Shown: piece by piece, positions 1-7,379 of the stretch
Position numbering within the stretch: the stretch's first letter is position 1
Layout: each line of letters begins with the position of its first letter
NCBI GenBank assembly: GCA_023436145.1
Contig: JAEZKP010000003.1
Span: 1-36,659 of the forward strand
Length of the DNA: 36,659 nucleotides
From: Fibrobacterota bacterium
GTDB lineage: Bacteria > Fibrobacterota > Chitinivibrionia > Chitinivibrionales > Chitinispirillaceae
Direction of reading: 5' to 3'
Notes under the pieces: generated by a model
Databases searched by the model: none
Told to the model about the DNA's origin: nothing
The model's input: only the letters and a program-made list of their open reading frames with translations
Made by a program: the position numbers and the translations under genes

Positions 1-2
1 CA

Positions 3-557
3 TTTCTGCAAACCGCAGACATTCTTTCTATCTTTGGTGATGATAGCGGTGCTGATCCAAAAACTCTATACCGGGAATTTATCCGCCAAGGTGTAGAGAA
101 CCTGCGCTCCGATGAGCATTTTTTTAAGCTTATTAAAGGATCTAATAAAGATAAGCAGGACAGGCACGAGCCAGGTTACTGGGTGATTGGCAGTACTGGA
201 TTTGTCAAAGATGCTATCGAGCGGGATATTCAAAGAAGAATCAGGGTTGCGCAATACAAATTAAGTGGCTGGGATCTGGAAAAACTGGCCATTTTTGTGG
301 CATCCCTGAAAAAAGTGGACATAGCTGACCTGAGAACAAGAGGTTACCGGAATTCTTTATCTGATGCACGTAAATTGTACTGTTATCTGGCTATCCGGGT
401 ACTGGAGATGAGTAGTATCAGTACTGCAAACCGATTAAACATAAGCAGTACTGCAGCAGGACGTCTGGCCAGGCAGGGGAAAATTATTGCAGAACAAATG
501 CAGCTGGTAATCCCGGATGATCCTTCGGTACAAATTTCTATGGAAAAAAACGGGTAG
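3..557 (+). CDS. REP-associated tyrosine transposase (RAYT, IS200-like), C-terminal part, cut by window edge
   Basis: The frame is open from the first complete codon of the window to a TAG at 555-557, so about 184 C-terminal residues are visible and the start lies outside. Residues 10-30 (IFGDDSGADPKTLYREFI) match the 'LFG-x-D-P-x(5)-Y-x-x-F' segment that follows the catalytic domain in RAYTs. YWVIGSTGFV follows near residue 60. The end is a DnaA-C-like helix-turn-helix: RSLLCYWA-like 'KLYCYLAIRVL', then 'ANRLNISSTAAGRLARQGK'. The HUH motif and catalytic tyrosine would be upstream and cannot be checked. RAYTs process or mobilise palindromic REP sequences, and several palindromes lie just downstream (596-641, 840-887, 1801-1852). 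A GTG at 183 could serve as an internal start, but homology continues upstream of it, so I do not use it. Confidence 0.75.
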   Translation, partial: FLQTADILSIFGDDSGADPKTLYREFIRQGVENLRSDEHFFKLIKGSNKDKQDRHEPGYWVIGSTGFVKDAIERDIQRRIRVAQYKLSGWDLEKLAIFVASLKKVDIADLRTRGYRNSLSDARKLYCYLAIRVLEMSSISTANRLNISSTAAGRLARQGKIIAEQMQLVIPDDPSVQISMEKNG

Positions 558-595
558 ATCTGAGAATCCCTATATCAGATTAATCATTAAAAGTA

Positions 596-641
596 AATTG
601 AGATACAGAATAACAGAAAATGCAAAGATAGTATCTCAATT
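596..641. repeat. 11-bp perfect inverted repeat
   Basis: AATTGAGATAC at 596-606 is the exact reverse complement of GTATCTCAATT at 631-641, with a 24-base A-rich loop. It starts 38 bases after the transposase stop codon. It has no T-run, so it is not an obvious terminator. It could be a 3' hairpin of the transposase transcript or part of a REP-type structure. Confidence 0.5.
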
Positions 642-839
642 AGTATTTATTCGTGTCTGTCTAAAACTTTTATGAAGAAGGTAGAAACTTTGTCAGGCTG
701 TATCCTCATAATAACTTAATTTTAAGGGATGGATTCCACAGATAAACCTGCCCTCCGGTTTTTCTCAAGTAAAATGGAAGTTTCTAAACAGACTTTTAAA
801 GAAGAATTGAAAAGGGAAGTATGTTAAACTGATCTAAGG

Positions 840-887
840 GGCGGAGGAAAAAAAGAAATAAAAGATTTATTAATGGTTTCCTCCGTC
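840..887. repeat. REP-like hairpin, copy 1
   Basis: CGGAGGAAA (842-850) pairs with TTTCCTCCG (877-885). The stem extends outward by a G-T and a G-C pair, enclosing a 26-base A/T-rich loop. The arm sequence recurs at 1801-1852. The shared GGAGGAA/TTCCTCC arms and the nearby RAYT transposase support a REP-type element. The opposite-arm T-rich sequence could also give it terminator activity for the minus-strand gene at 933-1625. Confidence 0.5.
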
Positions 888-932
888 ACTATATGAGAGA
901 AAAAAACTGAAATTATCTGCAAATATTCAGCT

Positions 933-1625
933 TTATTTCGTATTCATTGCGAAAATAAAATCTATGTATGGAGAAACTGAAGTTTTTTCATCTCCTACTG
1001 CAAACTCATTCAGATCGATTCCAAAATCAAAAAACAGAAATTTGGCTTTGGGTGGATTAATTCGAACTCCGACATTGGTGTTCAAGTAAAACTGACCATC
1101 AGCATGATTGGTAAATGAAGTTCCAGCTTCCCAGATTATTGACCACATTTCATGCGGAGAACTCATCAGCCCAAAATCAGCACCAATGGAAAAATAATCA
1201 CCAATCTGAGTATGTGGGGTGATATTAAATTGAAAAGAACTCGATCGGTTACCAACCAACCCTATAGTTAAAAATGCTCCAAGTCTTGGAGTAGCATAAT
1301 TGGGAATCCCATGCTTTCCTCCCCCAAGATGAGGCATGAAGGAGTAAGCCATACCTGCACCAACAGCCATATTATCCAACAAGCCATATTTTGCACCGAA
1401 ATTGATCCTTCCAATATTATCAAAAATGGAAGCCTGAAGCTGCAATTTGGCAGGTAATGCAAACGATATCTCATGAAGCCCGATCACCAGATGGTATGCT
1501 GGATTGACATACGGTGTGGGAGTATACATGAGATGAGTCGGTTTTGATGGTCTGATGGTTTGGGAAATCGAAACTGTGGCAATCAAAAAAATGCTTTCTA
1601 TTCCAATAATAAGCTTTTTTCTCAT
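933..1625 (-). CDS. Secreted hypothetical protein, probable outer-membrane beta-barrel
   Basis: The 230-aa product begins with a signal peptide: MRKK, then a hydrophobic run to about residue 21, with cleavage likely after SISQ. The rest alternates short hydrophobic and polar stretches with many Gly, Asn and aromatic residues ('INFGAKYGLLDNMAVGAGM', 'YFSIGADFGLM', 'NTNVGVRI'), the usual texture of transmembrane beta strands. I do not recognise the family. The ATG at 1625 has a weak AAGGG upstream. It has no operon partners and is flanked by the two REP-like hairpins at 840-887 and 1801-1852, so it may sit in a recently rearranged segment. Outer-membrane location is inference from sequence texture only. 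Confidence 0.55.
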   Translation of the reverse strand: MRKKLIIGIESIFLIATVSISQTIRPSKPTHLMYTPTPYVNPAYHLVIGLHEISFALPAKLQLQASIFDNIGRINFGAKYGLLDNMAVGAGMAYSFMPHLGGGKHGIPNYATPRLGAFLTIGLVGNRSSSFQFNITPHTQIGDYFSIGADFGLMSSPHEMWSIIWEAGTSFTNHADGQFYLNTNVGVRINPPKAKFLFFDFGIDLNEFAVGDEKTSVSPYIDFIFAMNTK

Positions 1626-1800
1626 GGGTAGCCCTTCGAAATAAAAGAATTTAACAGTATAATTTTATACTGTCATAAATATAAATCTCACATATTTCTG
1701 AAATATATTCATTAAAAATATATTTATACGTTTAATACAGTCAAAAGTGAGTCTGCATTTTAGGAAAAATGGGGTTTTAAACTGGGGACATGTGGAATCA

Positions 1801-1852
1801 GGGACGGAGGAACTTTTTTAGCCAAAAAAGGTAGAAATTTTTCCTCCGTCCC
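1801..1852. repeat. REP-like hairpin, copy 2 (12-bp perfect arms plus nested hairpin)
   Basis: GGGACGGAGGAA (1801-1812) is the exact reverse complement of TTCCTCCGTCCC (1841-1852). Inside the loop a second stem, CTTTTTT (1813-1819) with AAAAAAG (1824-1830), forms a nested hairpin. TGGGGACATGT lies 16-18 bases upstream, a sequence type often seen next to REP elements. The arm core GGAGGAA/TTCCTCCGTC is shared with 840-887. It begins 25 bases after the obg stop codon (minus strand), so it may also act as a 3' transcript barrier. Confidence 0.6.
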
Positions 1853-1877
1853 CGGAAGAAATCTGATCCAGCAAAGC

Positions 1878-2858
1878 TCACTCTATACTCTCTGCCCTGC
1901 TTACCATATCGCTTAATCTTCGCAATACCCTGTCCACTCCTTCTCCGGTCACTGCACTCATTATTAACCAATCTTCTGGCAACTTCAAATGATTCTCTGC
2001 CGGGAGAAGGTCGCTCTTGGAGAGAATAAAACACTTCGGCTTGGAAACCAGCTCTTCACTATAGTGTGCCAGTTCTTTAAGTAGTACCTGTGCATCAGCC
2101 AGCGGGTCAGATGAAGTGGCTTCAACCAGAATAGCAAGTGTCTTTGTGCGCTCGATATGTCTTAAAAATCGAATCCCCAGGCCCTTTCCTTTATGACAAT
2201 CTTCGATCAGACCTGGAATATCTGCTACTACAAAAGAATCATAACCACCAGAGATCTTTACTATACCCAGATTGGGTTTAGTGGTGGTAAAAGGGTAATC
2301 TGCGATCTTGGGTCTGGCATGTGATATTTTAGAAAGAAATGTAGATTTCCCGGAATTTGGTCTGCCCACCAGGCCCACATCAGCCAGTATTTTGAGCACC
2401 AATCGAAGATTTTTCTCCTCACCCGGTTTTCCAGGCTCTGAATGATCGGGGTTGGGGTTTCTGGGGGATGCCAAAACTCCGTTGCCTCTACCTCCTCTAC
2501 CTGCTCTGGCAATTAATACCGGAGTATCTTCCTGTAAACAATCCACTAACAGCTCGCCACTATCCTTGTCATAAATTACAGTACCCAGAGGAACTTTGAT
2601 TATTATGTCCTCACCATTTTTACCTGCTTTATTTGAGCCCTTTCCATGGGCTCCGCGATCTGCTTTATAGTGTTGATGATATGCAGCATCCTCGAGGGTG
2701 TGGATCTGTCTGGACCCACTAACATAAATGTGTCCTCCTCTACCACCATCACCTCCATCGGGTCTTCCTTTTGGTTTGTATTTTAAACGCTCATAAGAAA
2801 AACATCCGTTTCCACCATCCCCTGCCTTCACAAAAATCGTTGTTTCATCAATAAACAT
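1878..2858 (-). CDS. obg: GTPase Obg/CgtA
   Basis: Obg is an essential GTPase that binds the large ribosomal subunit and acts in ribosome assembly and stress signalling. The 326 residues show the glycine-rich Obg fold first ('MFIDETTIFVKAGDGGNGC', then 'GGDGGRGGHI' and 'GRGGRGNGVLASPRN'). The G domain follows, with the P-loop GRPNSGKS near residue 165, the switch I sequence DYPFTTTKPN, and the DIPGLIE G3 motif near 212. The G4 motif reads SKSD near 281 instead of the usual NKxD. There is no C-terminal OCT domain; the protein ends soon after G5 (MSAVTGEG). The ATG at 2858 has AAGGAA upstream. It lies 28 bases after fmdB on the same strand and is probably cotranscribed with it. Confidence 0.96.
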   Translation of the reverse strand: MFIDETTIFVKAGDGGNGCFSYERLKYKPKGRPDGGDGGRGGHIYVSGSRQIHTLEDAAYHQHYKADRGAHGKGSNKAGKNGEDIIIKVPLGTVIYDKDSGELLVDCLQEDTPVLIARAGRGGRGNGVLASPRNPNPDHSEPGKPGEEKNLRLVLKILADVGLVGRPNSGKSTFLSKISHARPKIADYPFTTTKPNLGIVKISGGYDSFVVADIPGLIEDCHKGKGLGIRFLRHIERTKTLAILVEATSSDPLADAQVLLKELAHYSEELVSKPKCFILSKSDLLPAENHLKLPEDWLIMSAVTGEGVDRVLRRLSDMVSRAESIE

Positions 2859-2886
2859 TAAAAAGATTCCTTACTGGTATATGGAC

Positions 2887-3171
2887 TTAAGCAGAAGAAC
2901 TCGAGCTTGTTGAGGATTTCGAACTTCCGGTTGATGAGGAGCTTGATGAGCTGCTATCAGAGCTGGCTGAGCGTTTATAGGAATCAGAACGGTAATCGGT
3001 AATGTAAAAACCGCTCCCTTTAAACAGAAACCCTGCACCAGGAGAGAAAAGACGTCTCACTTTGCCATCGCAACCCGGGCGTGTACAAGCCGTTAATGGT
3101 TCAGCACTGATACTCTGGAACTCTTCAAAGATATGGCCACATTTTTGACATTCATATTCATAGGTCGGCAT
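2887..3171 (-). CDS. FmdB-family zinc-ribbon protein with Ser-rich tail
   Basis: A 94-aa protein beginning MPTYEYECQKCGHIFE, the hallmark of FmdB/CxxC_CXXC_SSSS zinc-ribbon regulators. Cys8/Cys11 and Cys29/Cys34 would hold one zinc ion. After about residue 68 the chain is almost pure serine with a few Lys, Thr and Gly, far longer than the short Ser tail that names the family. I start at the ATG at 3171, not the in-frame TTG at 3177, because the MPTYEYEC start is conserved and AGGAG lies nine bases upstream. The gene sits between rimO and obg on the same strand. The biochemical role of this family in housekeeping operons is not established; regulator is the usual label only. Confidence 0.85.
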   Translation of the reverse strand: MPTYEYECQKCGHIFEEFQSISAEPLTACTRPGCDGKVRRLFSPGAGFLFKGSGFYITDYRSDSYKRSASSDSSSSSSSSTGSSKSSTSSSSSA

Positions 3172-3294
3172 ACGCAACTACTCCTTTAACACGAAATGTA
3201 AAATTTACATACTAAATTCCGGCGTATATCGGATCTGAAAAATAATACCTGTAAAATTCAGAATCAATGCACAAACAAAGGCTGTTCCGGTTAA

Positions 3295-4572
3295 CTATAA
3301 TGGTTCAGCATAAAGATCATAATCTGAAGCTCCTATTATTTTAACCTTGGAAATAGTACCAGGAGAAAAATTACCACTGGTTAAAAGCACTTTCCCGTCT
3401 ACTTCCGGAGCATCATACTGTGATCTGGCCTCGAAATTGAAATCAGGGTCATCACTGACATTATCGATTATTACCTCAAGTGTTGAGCCGATCCTGGATT
3501 CCAGTATTTCTCTACTGATCTCTCGCTGCACTATCATCAGCTCTTCACATCTTTTCACTGCTGTAGTAATCTTTGGGCGTGGTCTCATTTCAAATGCTTT
3601 GGTACCCTGTTCGGCAGAGAATGGAAAAACCCCCAGTTTATCAAAGCGGGCGAACTCTATAAAACTGACAAGTTCCTTGAAATGGATGTCGGTTTCTCCG
3701 GGGAAGCCAAGAATGAAAGAACTTCGAATTGAGGCATCTGGTACCAGAGTCCGTATATTCTCAATCAGCTTGTAGATATCCTTAGTTAAGGGCGATCTGT
3801 TCATGGAGCGAAGTATGGGTTCTGAGATATGCTGCAAAGGGATATCAAAATAGGAGCAGAGTCGGGGCTCTTTAGAAATGAGATTAAGCAAGGAGTCATC
3901 TACATATCTGGGGTGCAGATACATGCAACGGATCCAGGGAAATTCTGTTTTTGCCAGTAATCGCTCAAGTAAAGCAGTGAGTGTGGAGCCGCGCTCCCTG
4001 CCAAAAAATGAGCTGTCCTGAGCAACCAGTATAAGCTCCCTTACCCCGTTTTGGTAAAGCCATCTGGCCTCATTGATTATCTCCTGAGGTTGTCTACTTA
4101 CAAAACTTCCTCGGATATCGGGAATGACACAGAATGTACACCCATGTGAACATCCTTCTGCGATTTTTAAGTACTGAGTCCCTTGCAACCCAGAAAGTTC
4201 TCTTTGGAAAGCAGATGGCTTCATTTGTTTGTAAAGTTGGAGCAGGAGCTCCTGCCAATCATTTACTCCTACCCATAAGTCAACTTCTGGAAATTGATTC
4301 GCAACCTGCTTACGGTATCTTTCAGAGAAACAACCGCTGACAATCAAGGTCTGACAACGTCCGTTATTTTTATGGGATGCGGCTTCCAGAATAGTTTCAA
4401 TAGCCTCTTCCTGTGCTTCTCTGATAAATGCGCAGGTGTTAACTATTATTATATCTGCAACTTCAGGCTTTTTTGTTAATTCAAAACCAGCAGATCTGAA
4501 AAGATACCATATTCTTTCACCGTCGATAATGTTTTTACTGCAACCAAGGTTGTATAAAGCTACTAGTGACAT
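3295..4572 (-). CDS. rimO: Ribosomal protein S12 methylthiotransferase RimO
   Basis: RimO is a radical-SAM enzyme with two Fe-S clusters that adds a methylthio group to an aspartate of ribosomal protein S12. The N-terminal UPF0004 domain shows its cluster cysteines in NLGCSKN (Cys11), NTCAF (Cys47) and VSGC. The radical-SAM cluster is EGCSHGCTFC (CxxxCxxC) near residue 140, followed by IRGSFVSR. The C-terminal part (DVSDDPDFNFEARSQYDAPEVDG) fits the RimO TRAM region with its D-Y-D-x-P-E-V signature, which separates it from MiaB. An in-frame TTG at 4599 adds nine residues, but the ATG at 4572 puts the conserved start directly before NLGCSKN. No clear Shine-Dalgarno sequence is visible. The start region overlaps a terminator of the upstream gene (4583-4605). 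Confidence 0.94.
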   Translation of the reverse strand: MSLVALYNLGCSKNIIDGERIWYLFRSAGFELTKKPEVADIIIVNTCAFIREAQEEAIETILEAASHKNNGRCQTLIVSGCFSERYRKQVANQFPEVDLWVGVNDWQELLLQLYKQMKPSAFQRELSGLQGTQYLKIAEGCSHGCTFCVIPDIRGSFVSRQPQEIINEARWLYQNGVRELILVAQDSSFFGRERGSTLTALLERLLAKTEFPWIRCMYLHPRYVDDSLLNLISKEPRLCSYFDIPLQHISEPILRSMNRSPLTKDIYKLIENIRTLVPDASIRSSFILGFPGETDIHFKELVSFIEFARFDKLGVFPFSAEQGTKAFEMRPRPKITTAVKRCEELMIVQREISREILESRIGSTLEVIIDNVSDDPDFNFEARSQYDAPEVDGKVLLTSGNFSPGTISKVKIIGASDYDLYAEPL

Positions 4573-4605
4573 AAATAAAGAAGGGGTTTGCGATTGCAAA
4601 ACCCC
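4571..4605 (-). terminator. Rho-independent terminator after SPOR lipoprotein gene
   Basis: Read on the minus strand, GGGGTTTTGC-AATC-GCAAACCCC (4605-4583, one bulged T) is followed by TTCTTTATTT. It lies 33 bases beyond the stop codon of the SPOR gene. The T-rich tail runs straight into the ATG of rimO (4572), so rimO either has its own promoter inside this element or depends on read-through. Confidence 0.75.
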
Positions 4606-4637
4606 ATATTTCTATTTTGAAAAAGTTATAACTTAGA

Positions 4638-5456
4638 TCACCATTCGTCATCCAGAGGTACTTCTGCAGTTCCGCCTGATGCAGGGGTAGCAGCAGGTGC
4701 AGTCGCTGCGGGCTCTACAGGAATGGAGGGTGCTGGAGTGACCGAAGGAGGAGGTGGGTAATTTACAGCTGGTGTACTTTGTTCTGAAACCGCCGGATAA
4801 GTTACAGCAGCAGGAGTATTCTGTTCCTGAACCGGTGGATAAGTCTGATAGTTCTGGTATGAGGGGGTGCTATTAAAATCGGAAGCCGGGGTGCTTTCAC
4901 CAAAACCGCTTCCTTGAATTCCAACATTGTCATTGGATTTGTTGTCTACCCAGAATTCATAACCCATGGGTTTGAGAATTTCATCTCCAAAAGTTCTGGC
5001 AGCTGAAATTTGAGCAAAACGTCCGATGCGAATTCTGTAATAGGTACCAAAGAGTTGGGGAGTCGGATTTTGCACTTCTGCTACGTAAGCAGGATAACCT
5101 TTGGCCTCCAGCTGTTCAACTAAATGCTCTGCCAGCGATCTGGAGCCGACAGTGGATACTTGTACCACATATCTTCCATTGCTTGTGAAATGAGAAGCAT
5201 CTGCAGTGGCAGCCGTGTTTTTGTAACTGGATGGCTTTTCCTGTGGTACAGCAGGGGCAGTAGAAGAAGCTGATGACTCGGGAATGCTGGAATCTTCTTT
5301 ATAAAATTCCTCAAAAATATCTGCAGTTGAAGACTGTGATTGAACAGTTTTTTTTGCAGACTGTGAAAATTCGGTGTCACTTTGTACTTTTTTCTTTGCA
5401 CAACCTATTATAACCACAACTATAAGAATTCCGGCAAGGAGCTTTCCGCGAAGCAT
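4638..5456 (-). CDS. SPOR-domain lipoprotein
   Basis: The 272-aa protein starts MLRGKLLAGILIVVVIIGC, a lipoprotein signal with lipidation at Cys19. A Ser/Thr/Ala-rich linker follows, then a SPOR domain from about residue 92 to 172: GRYVVQVSTVGSRSLAEHL, 'LEAKGYPAYVAEV', 'YYRIRIGRFAQISAARTFG', 'GYEFWVD'. SPOR domains bind peptidoglycan stripped of stem peptides, usually at division sites. The C-terminal 100 residues are a Pro/Thr/Ser/Ala-rich low-complexity tail with repeated TYPP and TPA-type units, plausibly a cell-wall spanning linker. Two ATGs sit in tandem after AAAGGAGGA; I use the second (5456) because the first leaves only one base after the ribosome binding site. A strong terminator follows. 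Confidence 0.85.
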   Translation of the reverse strand: MLRGKLLAGILIVVVIIGCAKKKVQSDTEFSQSAKKTVQSQSSTADIFEEFYKEDSSIPESSASSTAPAVPQEKPSSYKNTAATADASHFTSNGRYVVQVSTVGSRSLAEHLVEQLEAKGYPAYVAEVQNPTPQLFGTYYRIRIGRFAQISAARTFGDEILKPMGYEFWVDNKSNDNVGIQGSGFGESTPASDFNSTPSYQNYQTYPPVQEQNTPAAVTYPAVSEQSTPAVNYPPPPSVTPAPSIPVEPAATAPAATPASGGTAEVPLDDEW

Positions 5457-5814
5457 CATTCCTCCTTTAAAATGTCAACTTGGCCGTTCTGCTGTATTCA
5501 GTGTATTTACCAGATACTAAATTTACAATATTGGGAAACTTATTTCCATTAAATTTTTCAATGATTTATATGCTTACCAGATAAAGCCGTGACTTATTCG
5601 TTTTTTAAACCGCCTTATCAGATTTAATTATTTCTTTTTTATATTAAAAGAATTCACAATACGTTTCTTTAGGGAAAAAAATTGTATCGAAATCGGAATT
5701 TTATTAATATTTGCCTGATTAATGGAAATGATTTTCGCACAGTATTCAAATTTGAACTTTACCGCTGTTTTCACTCTTAAATTATATCAGCAAAACATAA
5801 GCCTGAAGGTAGGC
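5457..5814. other. Gene-free AT-rich stretch, probable promoter region of SPOR gene
   Basis: No credible coding frame is visible on either strand. On the minus strand an extended -10 motif TGATATAAT lies at 5781-5789, with only a poor -35 match upstream. It would give a leader of roughly 315 bases before the SPOR gene. Nothing else stands out apart from A/T runs at 5590-5700. Confidence 0.4.
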
Positions 5815-6405
5815 CTAAAGAATGCCTTTGGTTGATGGAAGTGAATCGCTTGCTAAAGGATTAATGCTGCAGGCTTCAGAAAGTGCGCGGCCAAAAGCCT
5901 TAAAAATCGCTTCAATTGCATGATGACTGTTTCTGCCCCGGATTAAATCAACATGAATTGTACATCTGGAATGATCTGTAAATGCCTTGAAAAAATCTTC
6001 AATAAGATCGCAGTCAAAATTCCCGATCTGCCGATCTGTAAGTCCCACATTATATACAAGATTAGGCCTTCCGGCAATATCCAGACAAACTCTTGCTAAA
6101 GACTCATCCATTGGAATAAAGCTGAATGCATATCTTTTAATACCTTTACAATCCCCAAGTGCCTTATGTAAAGCCATTCCCAGGCATATGCCTATGTCCT
6201 CCACACTGTGATGAAAATCTACTTCTATATCTCCCTTACAATGTAGCTTGAGATTAAAAAAACCATGTCTGGAAAAAAGAGACAACATGTGGTCTATAAA
6301 ACCATTTCCGCTCTCAATTTCGTAACTCCCGCAGCCATCCAAATCTATTTCAACTGTAACATCGGTTTCGTTTGTTTTCCGGTTGATAACTGCTTTTCTA
6401 TTCAT
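5815..6405 (-). CDS. hisB: Imidazoleglycerol-phosphate dehydratase
   Basis: HisB removes water from imidazole-glycerol-phosphate in histidine synthesis. This is the monofunctional form, 196 aa, without the N-terminal phosphatase domain of enterobacterial HisB. The manganese-binding motifs are clear: FIDHMLSLFSRHG (residues 37-48), DFHHSVEDIGI (63-73) and NSHHAIEAIFKAFGRAL near the C-terminus. The chain ends with PSTKGIL, the usual HisB ending. I take the ATG at 6405 (MNRKAV) rather than the in-frame TTG at 6438, because family proteins start just before this point. It lies 29 bases after a 44-aa membrane peptide gene and probably shares its transcript with maf, rodZ and tatD. No other his gene adjoins it; hisA is about 5 kb away. 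Confidence 0.96.
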   Translation of the reverse strand: MNRKAVINRKTNETDVTVEIDLDGCGSYEIESGNGFIDHMLSLFSRHGFFNLKLHCKGDIEVDFHHSVEDIGICLGMALHKALGDCKGIKRYAFSFIPMDESLARVCLDIAGRPNLVYNVGLTDRQIGNFDCDLIEDFFKAFTDHSRCTIHVDLIRGRNSHHAIEAIFKAFGRALSEACSINPLASDSLPSTKGIL

Positions 6406-6434
6406 TTGATAACTGCCCTGTTTGATATTTAAGT

Positions 6435-6569
6435 TCAACTTTTATAATGTTCTTTTAGATCCTGGACAATCCGGGTAATTTTTTTTTCAAGTTCATTAAG
6501 CTCCAATAATAGATAGACTATTAAAAAAAGGATTCCAAATATGGCTAAAATGAAAAAAAAGGTCCACAT
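6435..6569 (-). CDS. Small single-pass membrane protein, 44 aa
   Basis: An ATG at 6569 opens a 44-codon frame ending in TGA at 6435. The product begins MWTFFFILAIFGILFLIVY, a strongly hydrophobic stretch to about residue 22. A charged amphipathic helix follows (ELNELEKKITRIVQDLKEHY) with heptad-like Leu/Ile spacing. Hydrophobic segment followed by short coiled coil resembles CcmD-type and other small membrane partners, but no family can be assigned. It fills the space between tatD (stop at 6601) and hisB (ATG at 6405), on the same strand with short gaps, and GGGA lies a suitable distance upstream. Composition argues for a real gene; independent conservation has not been tested. Confidence 0.6.
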   Translation of the reverse strand: MWTFFFILAIFGILFLIVYLLLELNELEKKITRIVQDLKEHYKS

Positions 6570-6600
6570 AGCTGTATCCCAGGGTTAAATCTGTAAAATA

Positions 6601-7365
6601 TTAAAGGGAACTGTTAAAAAAAAGTGAGTAAAAATTTTTTTCAAGCTGTATTTGAAGATCTTCTACTTTGATGGTGAGCAATCTGGCAAGTTCCCTGGCT
6701 GTATATTCAAGAAGAGCAGGGCGGTTTCGTTCTCCCCGGAAAGGCACTGGTGAAAGATATGGTGAATCAGTTTCAATCAAAATTCTTTCAAGGGGAACCG
6801 ATGGAACAACTTCTCTGACTTGTGCATTTTTAAAAGTAATTATCCCTGAAAATGAGATATAAAAACCCGCATCAATTATAGCTGTCATATCATTAAAAGA
6901 ACCAGTAAAACAATGAAACAAAACCCGTTTTACACCGATACCACGACATATCTCAACGACTCTTTTCTCTGAACCGCGTGAGTGAACTACTACCGGTATG
7001 TTCAGCTTCTCAGCTAATTCCAGCTGCATTTCAAAGAATGGAAGCTGCTTCTCCAGGGGAGGATACCTGGGGTTGGTACTATCAAGACCGATTTCACCCA
7101 AAGCAATAATACGAGGCTCTTTTAACAAATGCTGCAAACTTGAGTGCCAGTCAGTAGCCTGACTGGTCACATCAAAAGGAGAGATACCAACTGCTCCGTA
7201 AATATGATCTGAACTTTTACATTGTTCGACTACAGCGATACCGGTTTGTATGTCTGTGGCAGTCGAAACGATTATCTCTACAGATGAATTACAGGCATCC
7301 TGTACCACATTTCTGAGAGAGTCTGTGTCATATTCAAAAAGATGCGCATGCGTGTCAATCCACAT
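6601..7365 (-). CDS. tatD: TatD-family metal-dependent hydrolase/DNase
   Basis: A 254-aa TIM-barrel hydrolase. The metal-binding residues are in order: DTHAH (Asp4-His8), ALGEIGLD near residue 92, PVVVHSRG near 128, VLFHCFTGS near 154 and LIETDSPYLSP near 204. This is the TatD pattern, a two-metal phosphodiesterase acting on DNA 3' ends; in many bacteria the exact substrate is unproven. Length fits the family. The chain ends in a short Phe/Ser-rich tail. It starts 14 bases after the rodZ stop codon, in an apparent operon maf-rodZ-tatD-small ORF-hisB. Confidence 0.93.
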   Translation of the reverse strand: MWIDTHAHLFEYDTDSLRNVVQDACNSSVEIIVSTATDIQTGIAVVEQCKSSDHIYGAVGISPFDVTSQATDWHSSLQHLLKEPRIIALGEIGLDSTNPRYPPLEKQLPFFEMQLELAEKLNIPVVVHSRGSEKRVVEICRGIGVKRVLFHCFTGSFNDMTAIIDAGFYISFSGIITFKNAQVREVVPSVPLERILIETDSPYLSPVPFRGERNRPALLEYTARELARLLTIKVEDLQIQLEKNFYSLFFNSSL

Positions 7366-7379
7366 AATTGAGCTACTTA

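Larger units (their letters stand above)
558..932. other. Gene-free stretch holding hairpin repeats
   Basis: No open frame with a credible start and ribosome binding site is visible on either strand. The stretch contains the inverted repeats at 596-641 and 840-887 and is otherwise AT-rich. The motif GAAGGTAGAAA (about 678-688) has a near copy, AAGGTAGAAA, inside the hairpin at 1801-1852, which again suggests repeat-derived DNA. Confidence 0.5.

Noticed and set aside
1798..2034. Minus-strand 78-codon frame overlapping obg
   Set aside because: Shadow of obg in another frame that also runs through the REP hairpin.
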